Part shown: piece by piece, positions 35,268 through 44,321 of the stretch | Layout: each line of letters begins with the position of its first letter | Numbering within the stretch: the first letter of the stretch is position 1 | Assembly: GCA_012517325.1 (NCBI GenBank) | Contig: JAAYVF010000029.1 | Coordinates: 30,601-94,600, forward strand | Direction: 5' to 3' | From: Myxococcales bacterium | Lineage (GTDB): Bacteria; Lernaellota; Lernaellaia; Lernaellales; Lernaellaceae | DNA: 64,000 nt | Notes under the pieces: generated by a model | Database searches by the model: none | The model's input: the letters and a program-made list of their open reading frames with translations, nothing else | Told to the model about the DNA's origin: nothing | Made by a program: the position numbers and the translations under genes

Positions 35268-36392
35268 ATGGCGCACACCTACACGCCCGGCTTGAAGGTC
35301 GTCGAACGTTTCCTGGTCCGCAAACGCCGGCTGCTCCCCTTGAAGGGTCAGGTGCTGGTGACGGTCGGCCAGACGGTCGGGCCCGACGATGTCGTCGCCC
35401 GCACCGAACTGCCCGGCACCGCCGAACTGCTCAATATCGCCAACCAACTCAACATCGACCCGTCCGAGCTGCCCGGGAAAATGCTGAAAAAAGAAGGCGA
35501 CTATATTAAGGAAGGCGAGGTCATCGCGCGTTCGGCCGGCTTGTTCGGCCTTTTCAAAAGCCAGGCCATCGCCAAAAACTCCGGCACCATCGAAAAAATC
35601 AACGCCGTCACCGGCCAGATCCTGCTGCGCGGCCCGTCCCTGCCCGTCGAGGTCAAGGCGTATACCTCCGGCGCGGTGACCGAAATCGTTCCCCGCGAGG
35701 GCTGCGTCGTGGAAACGCCGGCGGCGTTCGTGCAGGGAATCTTCGGCGTCGGCGGCGAAACCAACGGCCCGCTGGTGATGGCCGGCGAGACCCCCGAACA
35801 GCCCCTGACCCCGGACCGACTGAGCGCCGACATGAGCGGGAAAATCGTGGTCGGCGGCGGTCGCGTGACGGCGGAAGCCCTGAAAAAGGCGATCGACCTG
35901 GGAGTCCGCGGCGTGGTGACCGGCGGTTTCGACGACCGCGACCTGTACGATTTTCTGGGTTACGACCTGGGCGTGGCGATCACCGGCGCCGAGCAGTTGG
36001 GCATCACGCTGGTGATTACCGAAGGCTTCGGCGACATCGCCATGGCCGCCCGGACCTTCGAATTGCTGCGGGCCCGGCAAGGCCGCCTGGCCTGCGTCAA
36101 CGGCGCGACGCAGATCCGGGCCGGCGTCATCCGGCCGGAAGTGATCGTGCCATCGGCGGCCGGTGAGGATACCCGGCCGGTCGACGAACCAGCGACCGCG
36201 ACGGGCTTGCAAATCGGGGGCCTGGTGCGGATTATTCGCATGCCCCACTTCGGCCGCATCGGCACCGTGACGGAACTGCCCCCGGAGCCGCGGCTGTTGA
36301 AGTCCGGATCGAAGGCCCGCGTGCTGGTGGTGGATTTCGGCGGCGAACAGGCCGTAGTGCCGCGAGCGAACGTGGAATTGATCGAGAGTTGA
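35268..36392 (+). CDS. uncharacterised GlmL-linked protein with barrel-sandwich-hybrid-like N-terminus
   Basis: 374 aa, cytoplasmic. Residues 5-150 are beta-rich with alternating Gly turns: GQVLVTVGQTVGPDDVVARTELPG and LLRGPSLPVEVKAYTSGAVTEIVPREGCVVET, as in lipoyl/biotinyl or RnfC-type barrel-sandwich domains, but no modified Lys motif is visible. The middle has GKIVVGGGRVTAEALKKAIDLGVRGVVTGGFDDRDL and an alternating alpha/beta order. The C-terminus (MPHFGRIGTVTELP...VLVVDFGGEQAVVPRANVELIE) is KOW/SH3-like. It starts 2 nt after glmL. The strict coupling suggests a partner of GlmL or of a mutase, but function is unknown. Confidence 0.78.
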   Translation: MAHTYTPGLKVVERFLVRKRRLLPLKGQVLVTVGQTVGPDDVVARTELPGTAELLNIANQLNIDPSELPGKMLKKEGDYIKEGEVIARSAGLFGLFKSQAIAKNSGTIEKINAVTGQILLRGPSLPVEVKAYTSGAVTEIVPREGCVVETPAAFVQGIFGVGGETNGPLVMAGETPEQPLTPDRLSADMSGKIVVGGGRVTAEALKKAIDLGVRGVVTGGFDDRDLYDFLGYDLGVAITGAEQLGITLVITEGFGDIAMAARTFELLRARQGRLACVNGATQIRAGVIRPEVIVPSAAGEDTRPVDEPATATGLQIGGLVRIIRMPHFGRIGTVTELPPEPRLLKSGSKARVLVVDFGGEQAVVPRANVELIES

Positions 36393-36414
36393 CCGCAACG
36401 AAAGGAATGCCTTG

Positions 36415-37275
36415 ATGAGCGTGAAATTCGGCGTGATCGGCGGCACCGGCCTGTACGAAATGCCGGGCATCGAAGAACTGCATGAAAGCGAAGTGAAAAC
36501 GCCGTTCGGCGATCCCTCGGACAAACTGATTTCGGGCCGCTACCACGGCGTGCCGGTGGTTTTTCTGCCCCGCCATGGGCGCGGCCACCGCTTCATGCCG
36601 ACCGCCGTCCCGTACCGCGCCAACCTCTTCGCCCTCAAGTCGCTGGGCGTCACCCACGTGATCAGCGTCAGCGCCTGCGGATCGCTCAAGGAAGAACTCC
36701 GCCCCGGTGACGTCGTGGTCATCGATCAGTTCGTCGACCGGACCCGGCACCGCGACGACAGCTTCTTCGGCCAGGGCCTGGTCGCGCACGTCTCCTTCGC
36801 CGATCCGATCTGCCCGTGTCTCGCCAAGGATCTGTACGACACCGCCGGCGAACTGGGCATCCCGGCGCACTGGAAAGGCACCTACCTCTGCATGGAAGGC
36901 CCGCAATTTTCGACGCGCGCCGAAAGCCTGCTGTACCGGTCGTGGGGCATGGACGTAATCGGCATGACCAACCTGACCGAGGCGCGGCTGGCCCGCGAGG
37001 CCGAACTGCATTTCGCCACCCTGGCGATGGTGACCGATTACGACTGCTGGCGGACCCACGACGCCGACGTCGACATCAACGACATCCTGCGGGTGATGGC
37101 GCAAAACAGCGACAACGCGAAAAAAATCATCGGCGCGGTCATTCAGAAGAACCGCGCGGCCGAAACCTGCGGCTGCGCCGCGGCGATGGCGGGGGCGATC
37201 GTCACCGATCCCAAACGGATTCCCGCGACCCTGAAAGCGGATCTGGCCCTGCTGATCGGCAAATACGTCAAATAG
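36415..37275 (+). CDS. mtnP: S-methyl-5'-thioadenosine phosphorylase
   Basis: 286 aa. MTAP splits methylthioadenosine into adenine and methylthioribose-1-phosphate in the methionine salvage pathway. IGGTGLYEMPGI, LPRHGRGHRFMP, SVSACGSLKEELRPGDVVVIDQFVDRT and MEGPQFSTRAES...GMTNLTEARLA match the family. The methylthio-binding CMEGPQFSTRAES stretch distinguishes it from purine nucleoside phosphorylase. ATG 36415 is preceded by AAAGGA by 8 nt. It starts 22 nt after the GlmL-linked gene and 11 nt before the PfkB kinase gene. These may form one long operon, with purine nucleoside phosphorylase downstream. Confidence 0.95.
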   Translation: MSVKFGVIGGTGLYEMPGIEELHESEVKTPFGDPSDKLISGRYHGVPVVFLPRHGRGHRFMPTAVPYRANLFALKSLGVTHVISVSACGSLKEELRPGDVVVIDQFVDRTRHRDDSFFGQGLVAHVSFADPICPCLAKDLYDTAGELGIPAHWKGTYLCMEGPQFSTRAESLLYRSWGMDVIGMTNLTEARLAREAELHFATLAMVTDYDCWRTHDADVDINDILRVMAQNSDNAKKIIGAVIQKNRAAETCGCAAAMAGAIVTDPKRIPATLKADLALLIGKYVK

Positions 37276-37286
37276 AGAGGAAACCC

Positions 37287-38195
37287 ATGTCGATTCTGGT
37301 CGTCGGTTCGGTAGCCCTGGATACCCTGCGTTTTCCGGGCGGCAACGTGCACGAACGCGTACTGGGCGGCTCAGCCAGTTACTTTTCCCTGGCCGCCTCG
37401 CTGTTTTCGCCGGTCCGGCTGGTGGGCGTGGTCGGCGGCGACTTCTCCCCGGCGCACATGGAGCTGCTACGCCGCCACCAGGTCGATCTGGCGGGCCTGG
37501 AAATCGTCAAGGACGGCGAAACCTTCTTCTGGGATGGTGAATACCTGGACGATATGAACGAGCGCGTCACCCACGAAACGAAACTGGGCGTGTTCGGCGC
37601 GTTCGCCCCCAAATTGCCGGCCGGATGGGAAAGTTCGGACGACGTTTTCTGCGGTAACATCGATCCGGAATTGCAGGCGCACGTGCTGGCCGCCTGCGGC
37701 AAACGCCGGTTCGCCGCGCTGGACACGATGAACCTGTGGATCAATATCCGGCGCGAGGCCTTGCTGGCCGCCCTGCGGCGCGTCGACCTGCTGTTTCTCA
37801 ACGACAGCGAGGCCAAGCTGCTGACGGGCGCCGGCAACCTGCTGACCGCGGCCCGCGAAGTGTTGCGGCTGGGGCCGGCGCGGGTGGTGATCAAACGCGG
37901 CGAATACGGCGTGTTCATGCTCGGACCGGACGGCCCCTTCGCCGCGCCGGCACTGCCCCTCGACGACGCCGTCGACCCGACCGGCGCGGGCGACTCGTTC
38001 GCCGGCGGTTTTTTCGGTTCGCTCTCGCAGGAACCGGCGTTGGACGAGGCGGCGTTCCGCCGGGCCTGCGTGGCGGGCACCCTGGCGGCCAGTTTCACCT
38101 GCCAGGGCATCGGGGTGACCCGCCTGGCGGAAATCGGGCGGCCGGATTACGACCGCCGGCTGGCGGAGTTCGTCCGGTTGACTCGCCTGGGCTAG
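37287..38195 (+). CDS. PfkB-family carbohydrate/nucleoside kinase
   Basis: 302 aa of the ribokinase fold. The N-terminal GGSASYFSLAASLF...VGVVGGDF corresponds to the first PfkB signature. DDAVDPTGAGDSFAGGFFGSL is the second and holds the catalytic Asp and the anion hole. RVVIKRGEYGVFM is also typical. The substrate cannot be read from sequence; adenosine, ribose or a methylthioribose derivative are possible, given that mtnP lies directly upstream and a purine nucleoside phosphorylase two genes downstream. ATG 37287 follows GAGAGG. The stop is TAG. Confidence 0.88.
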   Translation: MSILVVGSVALDTLRFPGGNVHERVLGGSASYFSLAASLFSPVRLVGVVGGDFSPAHMELLRRHQVDLAGLEIVKDGETFFWDGEYLDDMNERVTHETKLGVFGAFAPKLPAGWESSDDVFCGNIDPELQAHVLAACGKRRFAALDTMNLWINIRREALLAALRRVDLLFLNDSEAKLLTGAGNLLTAAREVLRLGPARVVIKRGEYGVFMLGPDGPFAAPALPLDDAVDPTGAGDSFAGGFFGSLSQEPALDEAAFRRACVAGTLAASFTCQGIGVTRLAEIGRPDYDRRLAEFVRLTRLG

Positions 38196-38254
38196 GCTGG
38201 TGGCTGAACCGGCGCAATTAGCAATGGCAATCGGCGATCAAATCAGGCAAAATG

Positions 38255-38283
38255 TTGACACCCGAAAGCAGTGGTGTTAGTAC
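38255..38283 (+). promoter_or_regulatory. promoter of the TPR lipoprotein gene
   Basis: TTGACA (38255-38260), 17 bp and TAGTAC (38278-38283) lie 26 bp upstream of the ATG at 38310, after the PfkB stop. Confidence 0.5.
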
Positions 38284-38309
38284 AGCGGCAAATTTCGCCG
38301 GGAAGAAAA

Positions 38310-39071
38310 ATGCGCGTCATCCGCTACATCATTCTGATCTGCCTGTCGCTGAGCGTGGTCGCGGCGTCTTGCGGGCGGCCGCACGTCGGCGCCGACGACG
38401 CCCGGAAGGCCAAGGGGTATTACGAACTGGCGGTCGCCAGCATGAACGGCGGCGACGCGACCGGCGCCCTCAACGAGCTGCTCAAAGCGGTGGAAATCAA
38501 CCCCTACGATCCGGACATCCATAACGCGCTCGGCCTCGTTTACTATTCGAACGAAAAGTACACCAAGGCCATCAGCCATTTCCAAAAAGCGATCGAATTG
38601 GACCCACAGCACTCCGACGCCCATCACAACCTGGGCCATTTGTACCTTACGCAGGGCCGGTACGACCTGGCGACCGCGGAATTTCAACAGGCGCTAGAAA
38701 ACGACCTTTACCGCAACCGCGCCCAGACGCTTAACGCGCTGGGTTACACCTACTATAAAAAGCGCGACTACCTGAAAGCCGAGGAAACCCTCAAGGGTTG
38801 CATCGAGCACGACCGGCTGTATTTCCTGGCCTACGACAACCTCGCCAAGGTTTACATCGCCCTGGAACGCTACGACGACGCCCGGCCGATCCTTGAGCAG
38901 GCGCTGCAGATGCAGCCGCTCTTTCCCGAGGCGATGCTCGACCTGGGTCTCGTTTACTGGAAAATCAATAAAAAGAATCAGGCGGTCGATCTGTTCAAAC
39001 GCGTCAAGCAGATCGACCCGCTCGGGGAATTCGGCGCGCGCGCCGACGAATACCTGGGACTGTTGGAGTAA
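38310..39071 (+). CDS. TPR-repeat lipoprotein, PilW/PilF-like
   Basis: 253 aa. The signal MRVIRYIILICLSLSVVAASC has a lipobox with Cys at residue 21. At least six TPR units follow (AKGYYELAVASMNGGDATGALNELLKAVEINPYD, IHNALGLVYYSNEKYTKAISHFQKAIELDPQH and others). The architecture equals PilW/PilF-type pilotins, but no pilus genes are nearby, so it is better called a periplasmic scaffold lipoprotein. ATG 38310 follows GGGAAG. The next gene, a purine nucleoside phosphorylase, starts 4 nt after its stop. Confidence 0.88.
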   Translation: MRVIRYIILICLSLSVVAASCGRPHVGADDARKAKGYYELAVASMNGGDATGALNELLKAVEINPYDPDIHNALGLVYYSNEKYTKAISHFQKAIELDPQHSDAHHNLGHLYLTQGRYDLATAEFQQALENDLYRNRAQTLNALGYTYYKKRDYLKAEETLKGCIEHDRLYFLAYDNLAKVYIALERYDDARPILEQALQMQPLFPEAMLDLGLVYWKINKKNQAVDLFKRVKQIDPLGEFGARADEYLGLLE

Positions 39072-39075
39072 ACGA

Positions 39076-39966
39076 TTGACCGCTCGGAATAGCCCCCATC
39101 AGGCGGCCGTCTCGCGGCTGGCCCTGCGGCATCCATACCGGGACCGCATCCTCGAAACCTTATTGAATCGGGGCGCCGGCTTTATCGACGCGGCAGCGCT
39201 GGCCGGCAGCGGGCTGGCGGGCATCGGCGCGACGATCCAGACCGAATTTTCGTTGGAATACGAGGAAATCGAAGGGTTTCCGCGCCCGAAAATCGCCGGG
39301 CATCCGGGCCGGTTGCTCATCGGCCGCTTCGGCGACAAGCGCGTCGCGATCTTCCTGGGCCGCGTCCATGCCTACGAAGGCGCCGACCCGGCGGAAATCA
39401 CCCTGCCCGTGCAAATCGCCGCCGGTTTGGGCGCGACGACCGTCGTGCTGACCAGCTCCGTCGGCGCGATCAACGCCGATTATCGCCCCGGCGAATTGAT
39501 GTTCGTCGCCGACCATCTCAACCTGATGGGATACAACCCGCTGTTCGCGATGATGCAAAAAGCAACCGGCAATCCGTTCGCCGAGGGAACCAACACGCCG
39601 TTCGTCGACCTCTCGGGCGTCTACCGCACCGAACTATTCACCCCGTTGTGCGAAACCCTGGCGGCACAAAACATCCGCCTGCACCGCGGCGTGCTGGCCG
39701 TATTGCCCGGCCCGACCTATGAAACGCCGGCCGAGGTGCGCTTCCTCCGCAACGCCGGCGCCGACGCGGTCTGCATGAGCACCGTACCCGAGGCGATTTA
39801 CGCCAAGTACGCCGGATTGGCGGTCGTCGGCCTGACCCTGGTCACCAATCGCGCCAACGACGGCACCCTGCGGGAAAAACCCTCGCACCACGAGGTGCTG
39901 GCCAACGCCGCCGCCGCCGCGGACCGCTTCACGCTCGCCGTTCGCGAAACCTTCCGGTTGTTGTAA
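39076..39966 (+). CDS. purine nucleoside phosphorylase (trimeric class)
   Basis: 296 aa. GRVHAYEG (phosphate/ribose site), LTSSVGAINADYRPGELMFVADHLN, PGPTYETPAEVRFLRNAGADAVCMSTVPE and VTNRAND correspond to the PNP class I layout. In most relatives the second motif begins TNAAGG; here it is TSSVGA, so base or nucleoside preference may differ. The start is TTG 39076, preceded by GGAG by 7 nt, because the only long open extension lies inside the preceding TPR gene. Together with mtnP and the PfkB kinase it fits nucleoside salvage. Confidence 0.9.
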   Translation: MTARNSPHQAAVSRLALRHPYRDRILETLLNRGAGFIDAAALAGSGLAGIGATIQTEFSLEYEEIEGFPRPKIAGHPGRLLIGRFGDKRVAIFLGRVHAYEGADPAEITLPVQIAAGLGATTVVLTSSVGAINADYRPGELMFVADHLNLMGYNPLFAMMQKATGNPFAEGTNTPFVDLSGVYRTELFTPLCETLAAQNIRLHRGVLAVLPGPTYETPAEVRFLRNAGADAVCMSTVPEAIYAKYAGLAVVGLTLVTNRANDGTLREKPSHHEVLANAAAAADRFTLAVRETFRLL

Positions 39967-40047
39967 AAAATCCTGGTGCCGCCGATTCGAAGGCGTGGCT
40001 TGCGAAGAGTATCGATAAAAGCCAGGCGACAATCGATTTGCCGGACG

Positions 40048-40098
40048 GATCACCCTCGCCGGGTGATCGGTCACGTCGAATCGCGCCTGGAAAGGCGC
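40048..40098. repeat. two short hairpins in a convergent gap
   Basis: Arms 40048-40055 and 40061-40068 form an 8-bp perfect stem with a 5-nt loop. Arms 40083-40088 and 40093-40098 form a 6-bp stem. They lie between two convergent genes and may act as terminators. No T-run follows on either strand, so REP-like elements are also possible. Confidence 0.45.
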
Positions 40099-40142
40099 TC
40101 CTACCAATAATTTCGGTGAAGGATCCGCCCGGGCGGAGAAAA

Positions 40143-40598
40143 TCACTTCTTTTTATGGTCGGGGATATACGGACCGACCAGCCAGGTCGGATCGTAGGTT
40201 TTCATGACCTGCCGCCAATCGGCTTCGTCCTTCACCTCGCGCACGGTGTACAGGCGCGGCCGGACGAGATCGAAGGCGACCGCCTCGGTGCCGTCTTCAA
40301 GCATGAAGGGAATCGCCCGGAACAGTTCCGGATGCGTTTCGATGTGCTGGATGAGGTCGGCGTCCTGGTCGTCGTGCAATTCGTGGAGTTCCTGGGACTG
40401 GAGAATTTCCTCGTCGACGTTGACGTCCTCGAGTTCGAGGTCGGTCACGCTGCGGGCCGGTCGCTGCAGGTTCATCATCACGTACAACGGAACGCTGCCG
40501 TTCTGGCTGATGAAGTGAGTCGGTTCATGCTGCGAGAGATGGTCGATCTCGCTGACCAGATCACTATTGATGAAGATGCGGCGACGTGCTTGGCTCAT
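40143..40598 (-). CDS. acidic cytoplasmic protein of unknown function
   Basis: 151 aa from ATG 40598. It has a basic N-terminus (MSQARRRIFINSDLVSEIDHL) and then an acidic middle (LELEDVNVDEEILQSQELHELHDDQDADLIQHIETHP). The C-terminal stretch includes FMLEDGTEAVAFDLVRPRLYTVREVKDEADW. No membrane segment, no catalytic motif. The end is Lys-rich (DHKKK). It lies 75 nt downstream of yggS on the same strand and could belong to that operon's tail. I do not recognise the family. Confidence 0.72.
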   Translation of the reverse strand: MSQARRRIFINSDLVSEIDHLSQHEPTHFISQNGSVPLYVMMNLQRPARSVTDLELEDVNVDEEILQSQELHELHDDQDADLIQHIETHPELFRAIPFMLEDGTEAVAFDLVRPRLYTVREVKDEADWRQVMKTYDPTWLVGPYIPDHKKK

Positions 40599-40673
40599 CG
40601 GTCTGTAAATCCCTCCTCGGCTCAATCCATCTTTGCGGATTTTTCCCATATTTGCGAAAAAATCAAGCAGGTA

Positions 40674-41348
40674 TCAACGCTGGCCGAAAATAGCCGTGCC
40701 GACGCGCACCAGGGTGGCGCCTTCCTCGACGGCGACCGCGTAATCCGCCGACATGCCCATCGACAAATCCGGAAGCGGAACGCCGAGCTTGTCTTGCAGC
40801 CCGTCGCGCCGGCGGCGCAGCGCGGCGAAAAACGGCCGCACCTCTTCAGCGGGCCAGAACGGCGGCATGGTCATCAGGCCGGTCAGGAGCAACGAGGGAA
40901 GCGCCAGAATCGCCCGCGCGATGTCCTCGGCTTCCTCCGGGCGGCAGCCGCTTTTCGCTTCCTCGCCGGCCTCGTTCACCTGCAACAGCACCGGAAGGCG
41001 CCGGCCGGCCGCCGACGCACGCTTGGCTAGTTCTTCCGCCAGCGCGATCTGATCGACGGTATGGACCGCGTGAATCCAGGCGGCGAGGTATTTAACCTTG
41101 TTGCGCTGCAAATGGCCGATGAAGTGCCAGCGGGCGTCGCCGCCGACGAGCGGCGCCTTGTCGACCAGTTCCTGCACGTAGTTCTCGCCGAAATCGAGCT
41201 GGCCGGCGGCCATCGCCTCTTGCACCAAAGCCGCCGGGTGCGTCTTGGTGACCGCCACCAGCTTCACCGTTTGCGGGTCGCGGCCGGCCCGCTCCGCGGC
41301 TTGCGCGATGGCGCGGCGCACCGCCCGCAGATTTTCGGCGACGCTCAC
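40674..41348 (-). CDS. yggS: YggS/PROSC-type PLP homeostasis protein
   Basis: 224 aa from GTG 41348. The PLP-binding Lys lies in VKLVAVTKTHP, and DFGENYVQE, WHFIGHLQRNK and LSMGMSADYAVAVEEGATLVRVGTAIFG are family signatures. The protein has a TIM-barrel fold, binds pyridoxal phosphate and regulates B6 and amino-acid pools rather than catalysing a known reaction. The start overlaps the maf stop in GTGA. It is the last clear member of the argF-maf-yggS unit. Confidence 0.95.
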   Translation of the reverse strand: MSVAENLRAVRRAIAQAAERAGRDPQTVKLVAVTKTHPAALVQEAMAAGQLDFGENYVQELVDKAPLVGGDARWHFIGHLQRNKVKYLAAWIHAVHTVDQIALAEELAKRASAAGRRLPVLLQVNEAGEEAKSGCRPEEAEDIARAILALPSLLLTGLMTMPPFWPAEEVRPFFAALRRRRDGLQDKLGVPLPDLSMGMSADYAVAVEEGATLVRVGTAIFGQR

Positions 41349-41944
41349 GATCCGCCCCCGATCAAAACGTTCTCGCCGTGAATTCGTTCCCACAAAATGG
41401 CGACCTCGGCCAGCGGCAGGCCGACCACGTTGGTGTACGAGCCGCGCACCTGTTGCACCAGGCCGGCGCCGATGTCCTGGATCGCGTACGCGCCCGCCTT
41501 GTCCATCGGCTCGCCGGTGGCGATGTAGGCGCGCAGTTGGGCGTCGCTGAGCGGCCGGATGAACACCTCAGAGGCGACGCTGTCCACGAACGACCGCTCC
41601 GCCGCGCGGTGCAACAGGCAAAAGCCGGTGACGACCACGTGCCAGCGGCCGCTGATCCGGCGCAGCATGGCGAATGCCTCGGCTTCGTCCGCCGGTTTGC
41701 CCAACATCAGGCCGTCCACCACCACCGTGGTATCCGCGCCCAGCACCCACTGGTCCGGGTAACGCAGCGCCACCTTGGCGGCCTTGTCGACGGCCAGTCG
41801 GCGCGTGTGGTCGTGCGGCGCCTCGCCGTCGCGCGGCGACTCATCGATGGCGGGAACCTCGACGCGAAACGGGATGCCCAGTTGGCCGATCAATTCGCGC
41901 CGCCGCGGGCTGGCGCTGGCCAGAATCAGTTCCGGCCGGTTCAA
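41345..41944 (-). CDS. maf: Maf-family nucleoside triphosphate pyrophosphatase
   Basis: 199 aa. LILASASPRRRELIGQLGIPF, GADTTVVVDG and SGRWHVVVTG plus DKAGAYAIQDIGAGLVQQVRGSYTNVVGLPL are Maf signatures. The enzyme hydrolyses dTTP, UTP or modified nucleotides to monophosphates and thus keeps them out of nucleic acid. The start is TTG, overlapping the argF TGA in TTGA; the stop overlaps the yggS start. All three are therefore translationally coupled. The length is typical. Confidence 0.95.
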   Translation of the reverse strand: MNRPELILASASPRRRELIGQLGIPFRVEVPAIDESPRDGEAPHDHTRRLAVDKAAKVALRYPDQWVLGADTTVVVDGLMLGKPADEAEAFAMLRRISGRWHVVVTGFCLLHRAAERSFVDSVASEVFIRPLSDAQLRAYIATGEPMDKAGAYAIQDIGAGLVQQVRGSYTNVVGLPLAEVAILWERIHGENVLIGGGS

Positions 41945-42864
41945 TCCATGGCCTCCGGATTCATCAACAGCACCATGATCGCCTTCTGGACGTGCAGCCG
42001 GTTTTCAGCCTCGTCGAAGACCTTGGACGCCGGCGATTCCATCACCTCGTCGGTGACTTCCTCGCCCCGGTGCGCCGGCAGGCAGTGCAGGAAGATGGCG
42101 CTTTCCTTGGCCAGCCCCAGCAGTTCCGTGTCGATGCAGTAGCCGGCAAAGGCCTGCCGCCGCTTGTCCTCCTGCCCTTCCATGCCCATCGAGGTCCAGA
42201 CGTCGGTGGTGAGCACGTCGGCGTCCCGCACCGCTTCGCGCGGATCGGTCGTCAGCGTCACGTTGCCGCGGGCCTCGGCCTTGGCGCGCGCGAAAATCTC
42301 CGGTTTCGGCTGGTAACCGGTCGGGCAGGCCAGGCTGAGGTGGAACGGCAGGCGCGCCGCGGCGTTGAGCCAGCTGTGCGCCATGTTGTTGCCGTCGCCG
42401 ATGTAGGCGATCTTCTTACCTTCGTAGGAGCCGAGGTGGTCGATCACCGTCTGCAGGTCGGCCAGAATCTGGCAGGGATGCAACAGGTCGGTCAGGCCGT
42501 TGATGACCGGCACCGTGGCGTAGCGCGCGAACTCCTCGAGCACTTCCTGGCCGTAGGTGCGGATCATCACGCCGTGGACGTAGCGCGACAACACGCGGGC
42601 CGTGTCCTTGATCGGTTCGCCGCGGCCCATCTGCAAATCGCGCGAGGACAGAAAGAGCGGCTGGGCGCCGAGCTGGTAGCAACCCACCTCGAACGAAACG
42701 CGGGTGCGGGTGCTGCTTTTTTCGAAGATCAGCGCCACGCTCTTGCCGGCCAGCGGCTGGAAGTCTTCGCCGTCGCGCCAGCGTTCGCGCAGTTCGGCGG
42801 TCACGTCGAAAATGCGGCCGATTTCCTCGGTCGTCAGGTCGTACAGGCTCAGAAAGTGTTTCAT
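41941..42864 (-). CDS. argF: ornithine carbamoyltransferase
   Basis: 307 aa. The carbamoyl-phosphate loop FEKSSTRTRVSFE is at residues 48-60. MIRTYGQ, LTDLLHPCQILADL (HPxQ) and FLHCLPAHRGEEVTDEV (HCLP, the ornithine site) complete the set. It makes citrulline in arginine biosynthesis. No other arg gene is in the window. It starts 13 nt after hslU, so it may be read through from the hslVU unit, and overlaps maf by 4 nt. The catabolic form cannot be excluded by sequence, but nothing here suggests the arginine deiminase pathway. Confidence 0.97.
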   Translation of the reverse strand: MKHFLSLYDLTTEEIGRIFDVTAELRERWRDGEDFQPLAGKSVALIFEKSSTRTRVSFEVGCYQLGAQPLFLSSRDLQMGRGEPIKDTARVLSRYVHGVMIRTYGQEVLEEFARYATVPVINGLTDLLHPCQILADLQTVIDHLGSYEGKKIAYIGDGNNMAHSWLNAAARLPFHLSLACPTGYQPKPEIFARAKAEARGNVTLTTDPREAVRDADVLTTDVWTSMGMEGQEDKRRQAFAGYCIDTELLGLAKESAIFLHCLPAHRGEEVTDEVMESPASKVFDEAENRLHVQKAIMVLLMNPEAMD

Positions 42865-42877
42865 CGCTTTTTCCCTT

Positions 42878-44320
42878 TTATAAGATGTAGCGCGACAAAT
42901 CGACGTCCTCGATGATGCCGGTCAGCGCCTCGTCGATGAATTTCCGGTCGATGACGAACGTGGTCCCGCGCTTTTCCGGCGCGTGGAAGCTGATGTCCTC
43001 GAGCATTTTTTCCATGATGGTCGCCAGGCGGCGCGCGCCGATGTCCTCGGTGCGTTCGTTGACCTTGGCGGCCAGTTCGGCCATCCGCTCGATGCCGTCC
43101 CGGGTGAATTCGAGCCGCACGTCCTCGGTGGCCAGCAAGGCTTCGTACTGCTTGGTCAGCGCGTTTTGCGGCTCGGTCAGGATGCGGACGAACGCCTCGA
43201 CCGACAGGCTCTTGAGCGCCACGCGGATGGGAAAGCGGCCCTGCAATTCGGGGATCAGATCGCTGGGCTTGGCGACGTTGAACGCGCCCGCCGCGATGAA
43301 CAGCACGTGGTCGGTGCGCACCATGCCGTGCTTGGTGTTGACGCTCGAACCCTCGACGATCGGCAGCAGGTCGCGCTGCACGCCCTCGCGCGAAACGTCG
43401 GGACCGTGGCCCTTTTCGCGGCCGGCGATCTTGTCGAGCTCGTCGAGAAAGATGATGCCGCTCTGCTCGACGCGGCGCAGCGCCTCGACCTGCACTTTTT
43501 CCATGTCGATCAGGCGTTGGATCTCCTCTTTTTCAAACAGGCGCAGCGCCTCGGGCACCACGATCTTGCCTTTCTTGGTGCGCTTGGGGAAGAGGTTGCC
43601 GAACATGTCCTTGAAGTTGATGTCCATGTCCTCGAGGCCGGAGTTGCTGAAGATTTCGATCATCGGCAGCTTCGACCGGTCGGCCACTTCCATCTCGATC
43701 GAGCGGTCGTTTAGCTTGCCGTCGAGCAGCATCTGGCGGAATTTTTCGCGCGTGCGGCGGTAGCTTTCCTGCGGGTCGGGATCGCCGGGGTGCGTGACGA
43801 GCACGAACGATTCGCCCTGCACGGCGCCTTCCTCGGCCGGCTTATCGTCCTCGTCCTCGTACTTAAGGTGCGTCTCGGGCGCGGGATTTTTCGGCGGGGG
43901 CGGAACCAGCTTGTCCAGCACCTTTTCGACGGCCAGCCGGTGGGCTTCCGCGGCGACCTGCGTCTCGTGCTCTTGCCGCACCTGGTTGATGCCGATCTCG
44001 ACCAGGTCGCGGATCATGCTCTCCACGTCGCGCCCGACGTAACCGACCTCGGTGAATTTGCTGGCCTCGATCTTGAGAAACGGCGCGCCGGACAGCTTGG
44101 CGAGCCGGCGGGCGATTTCGGTTTTGCCGACGCCGGTCGGGCCGATCATGATGATGTTTTTCGGATAGATTTCCTCCCGCAGGGATTCGTCCACCTGGGC
44201 GCGGCGCCAGCGGTTGCGCATGGCGATCGCCACGGCGCGCTTGGCCTCGTCCTGGCCGATGATGTACTTGTCCAGCTCGGCGACGATTTCCCGCGGGGTC
44301 AGTTCCCGTTGTTCGGTCAT
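42878..44320 (-). CDS. hslU: HslU, ATPase subunit of the HslUV protease
   Basis: 480 aa AAA+ unfoldase. Walker A GPTGVGKT is at residues 60-67, and Walker [15 protein letters not shown], the I-domain insertion and the arginine-finger region near [10 protein letters not shown] follow. The C-terminus DVDLSRYIL is the conserved tail that docks into HslV. It unfolds substrates for HslV in the cytoplasm. ATG 44320 starts 1 nt after the hslV stop. The complex deals with misfolded proteins and regulators in heat stress. Confidence 0.98.
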   Translation of the reverse strand: MTEQRELTPREIVAELDKYIIGQDEAKRAVAIAMRNRWRRAQVDESLREEIYPKNIIMIGPTGVGKTEIARRLAKLSGAPFLKIEASKFTEVGYVGRDVESMIRDLVEIGINQVRQEHETQVAAEAHRLAVEKVLDKLVPPPPKNPAPETHLKYEDEDDKPAEEGAVQGESFVLVTHPGDPDPQESYRRTREKFRQMLLDGKLNDRSIEMEVADRSKLPMIEIFSNSGLEDMDINFKDMFGNLFPKRTKKGKIVVPEALRLFEKEEIQRLIDMEKVQVEALRRVEQSGIIFLDELDKIAGREKGHGPDVSREGVQRDLLPIVEGSSVNTKHGMVRTDHVLFIAAGAFNVAKPSDLIPELQGRFPIRVALKSLSVEAFVRILTEPQNALTKQYEALLATEDVRLEFTRDGIERMAELAAKVNERTEDIGARRLATIMEKMLEDISFHAPEKRGTTFVIDRKFIDEALTGIIEDVDLSRYIL

Positions 44321-44321
44321 T

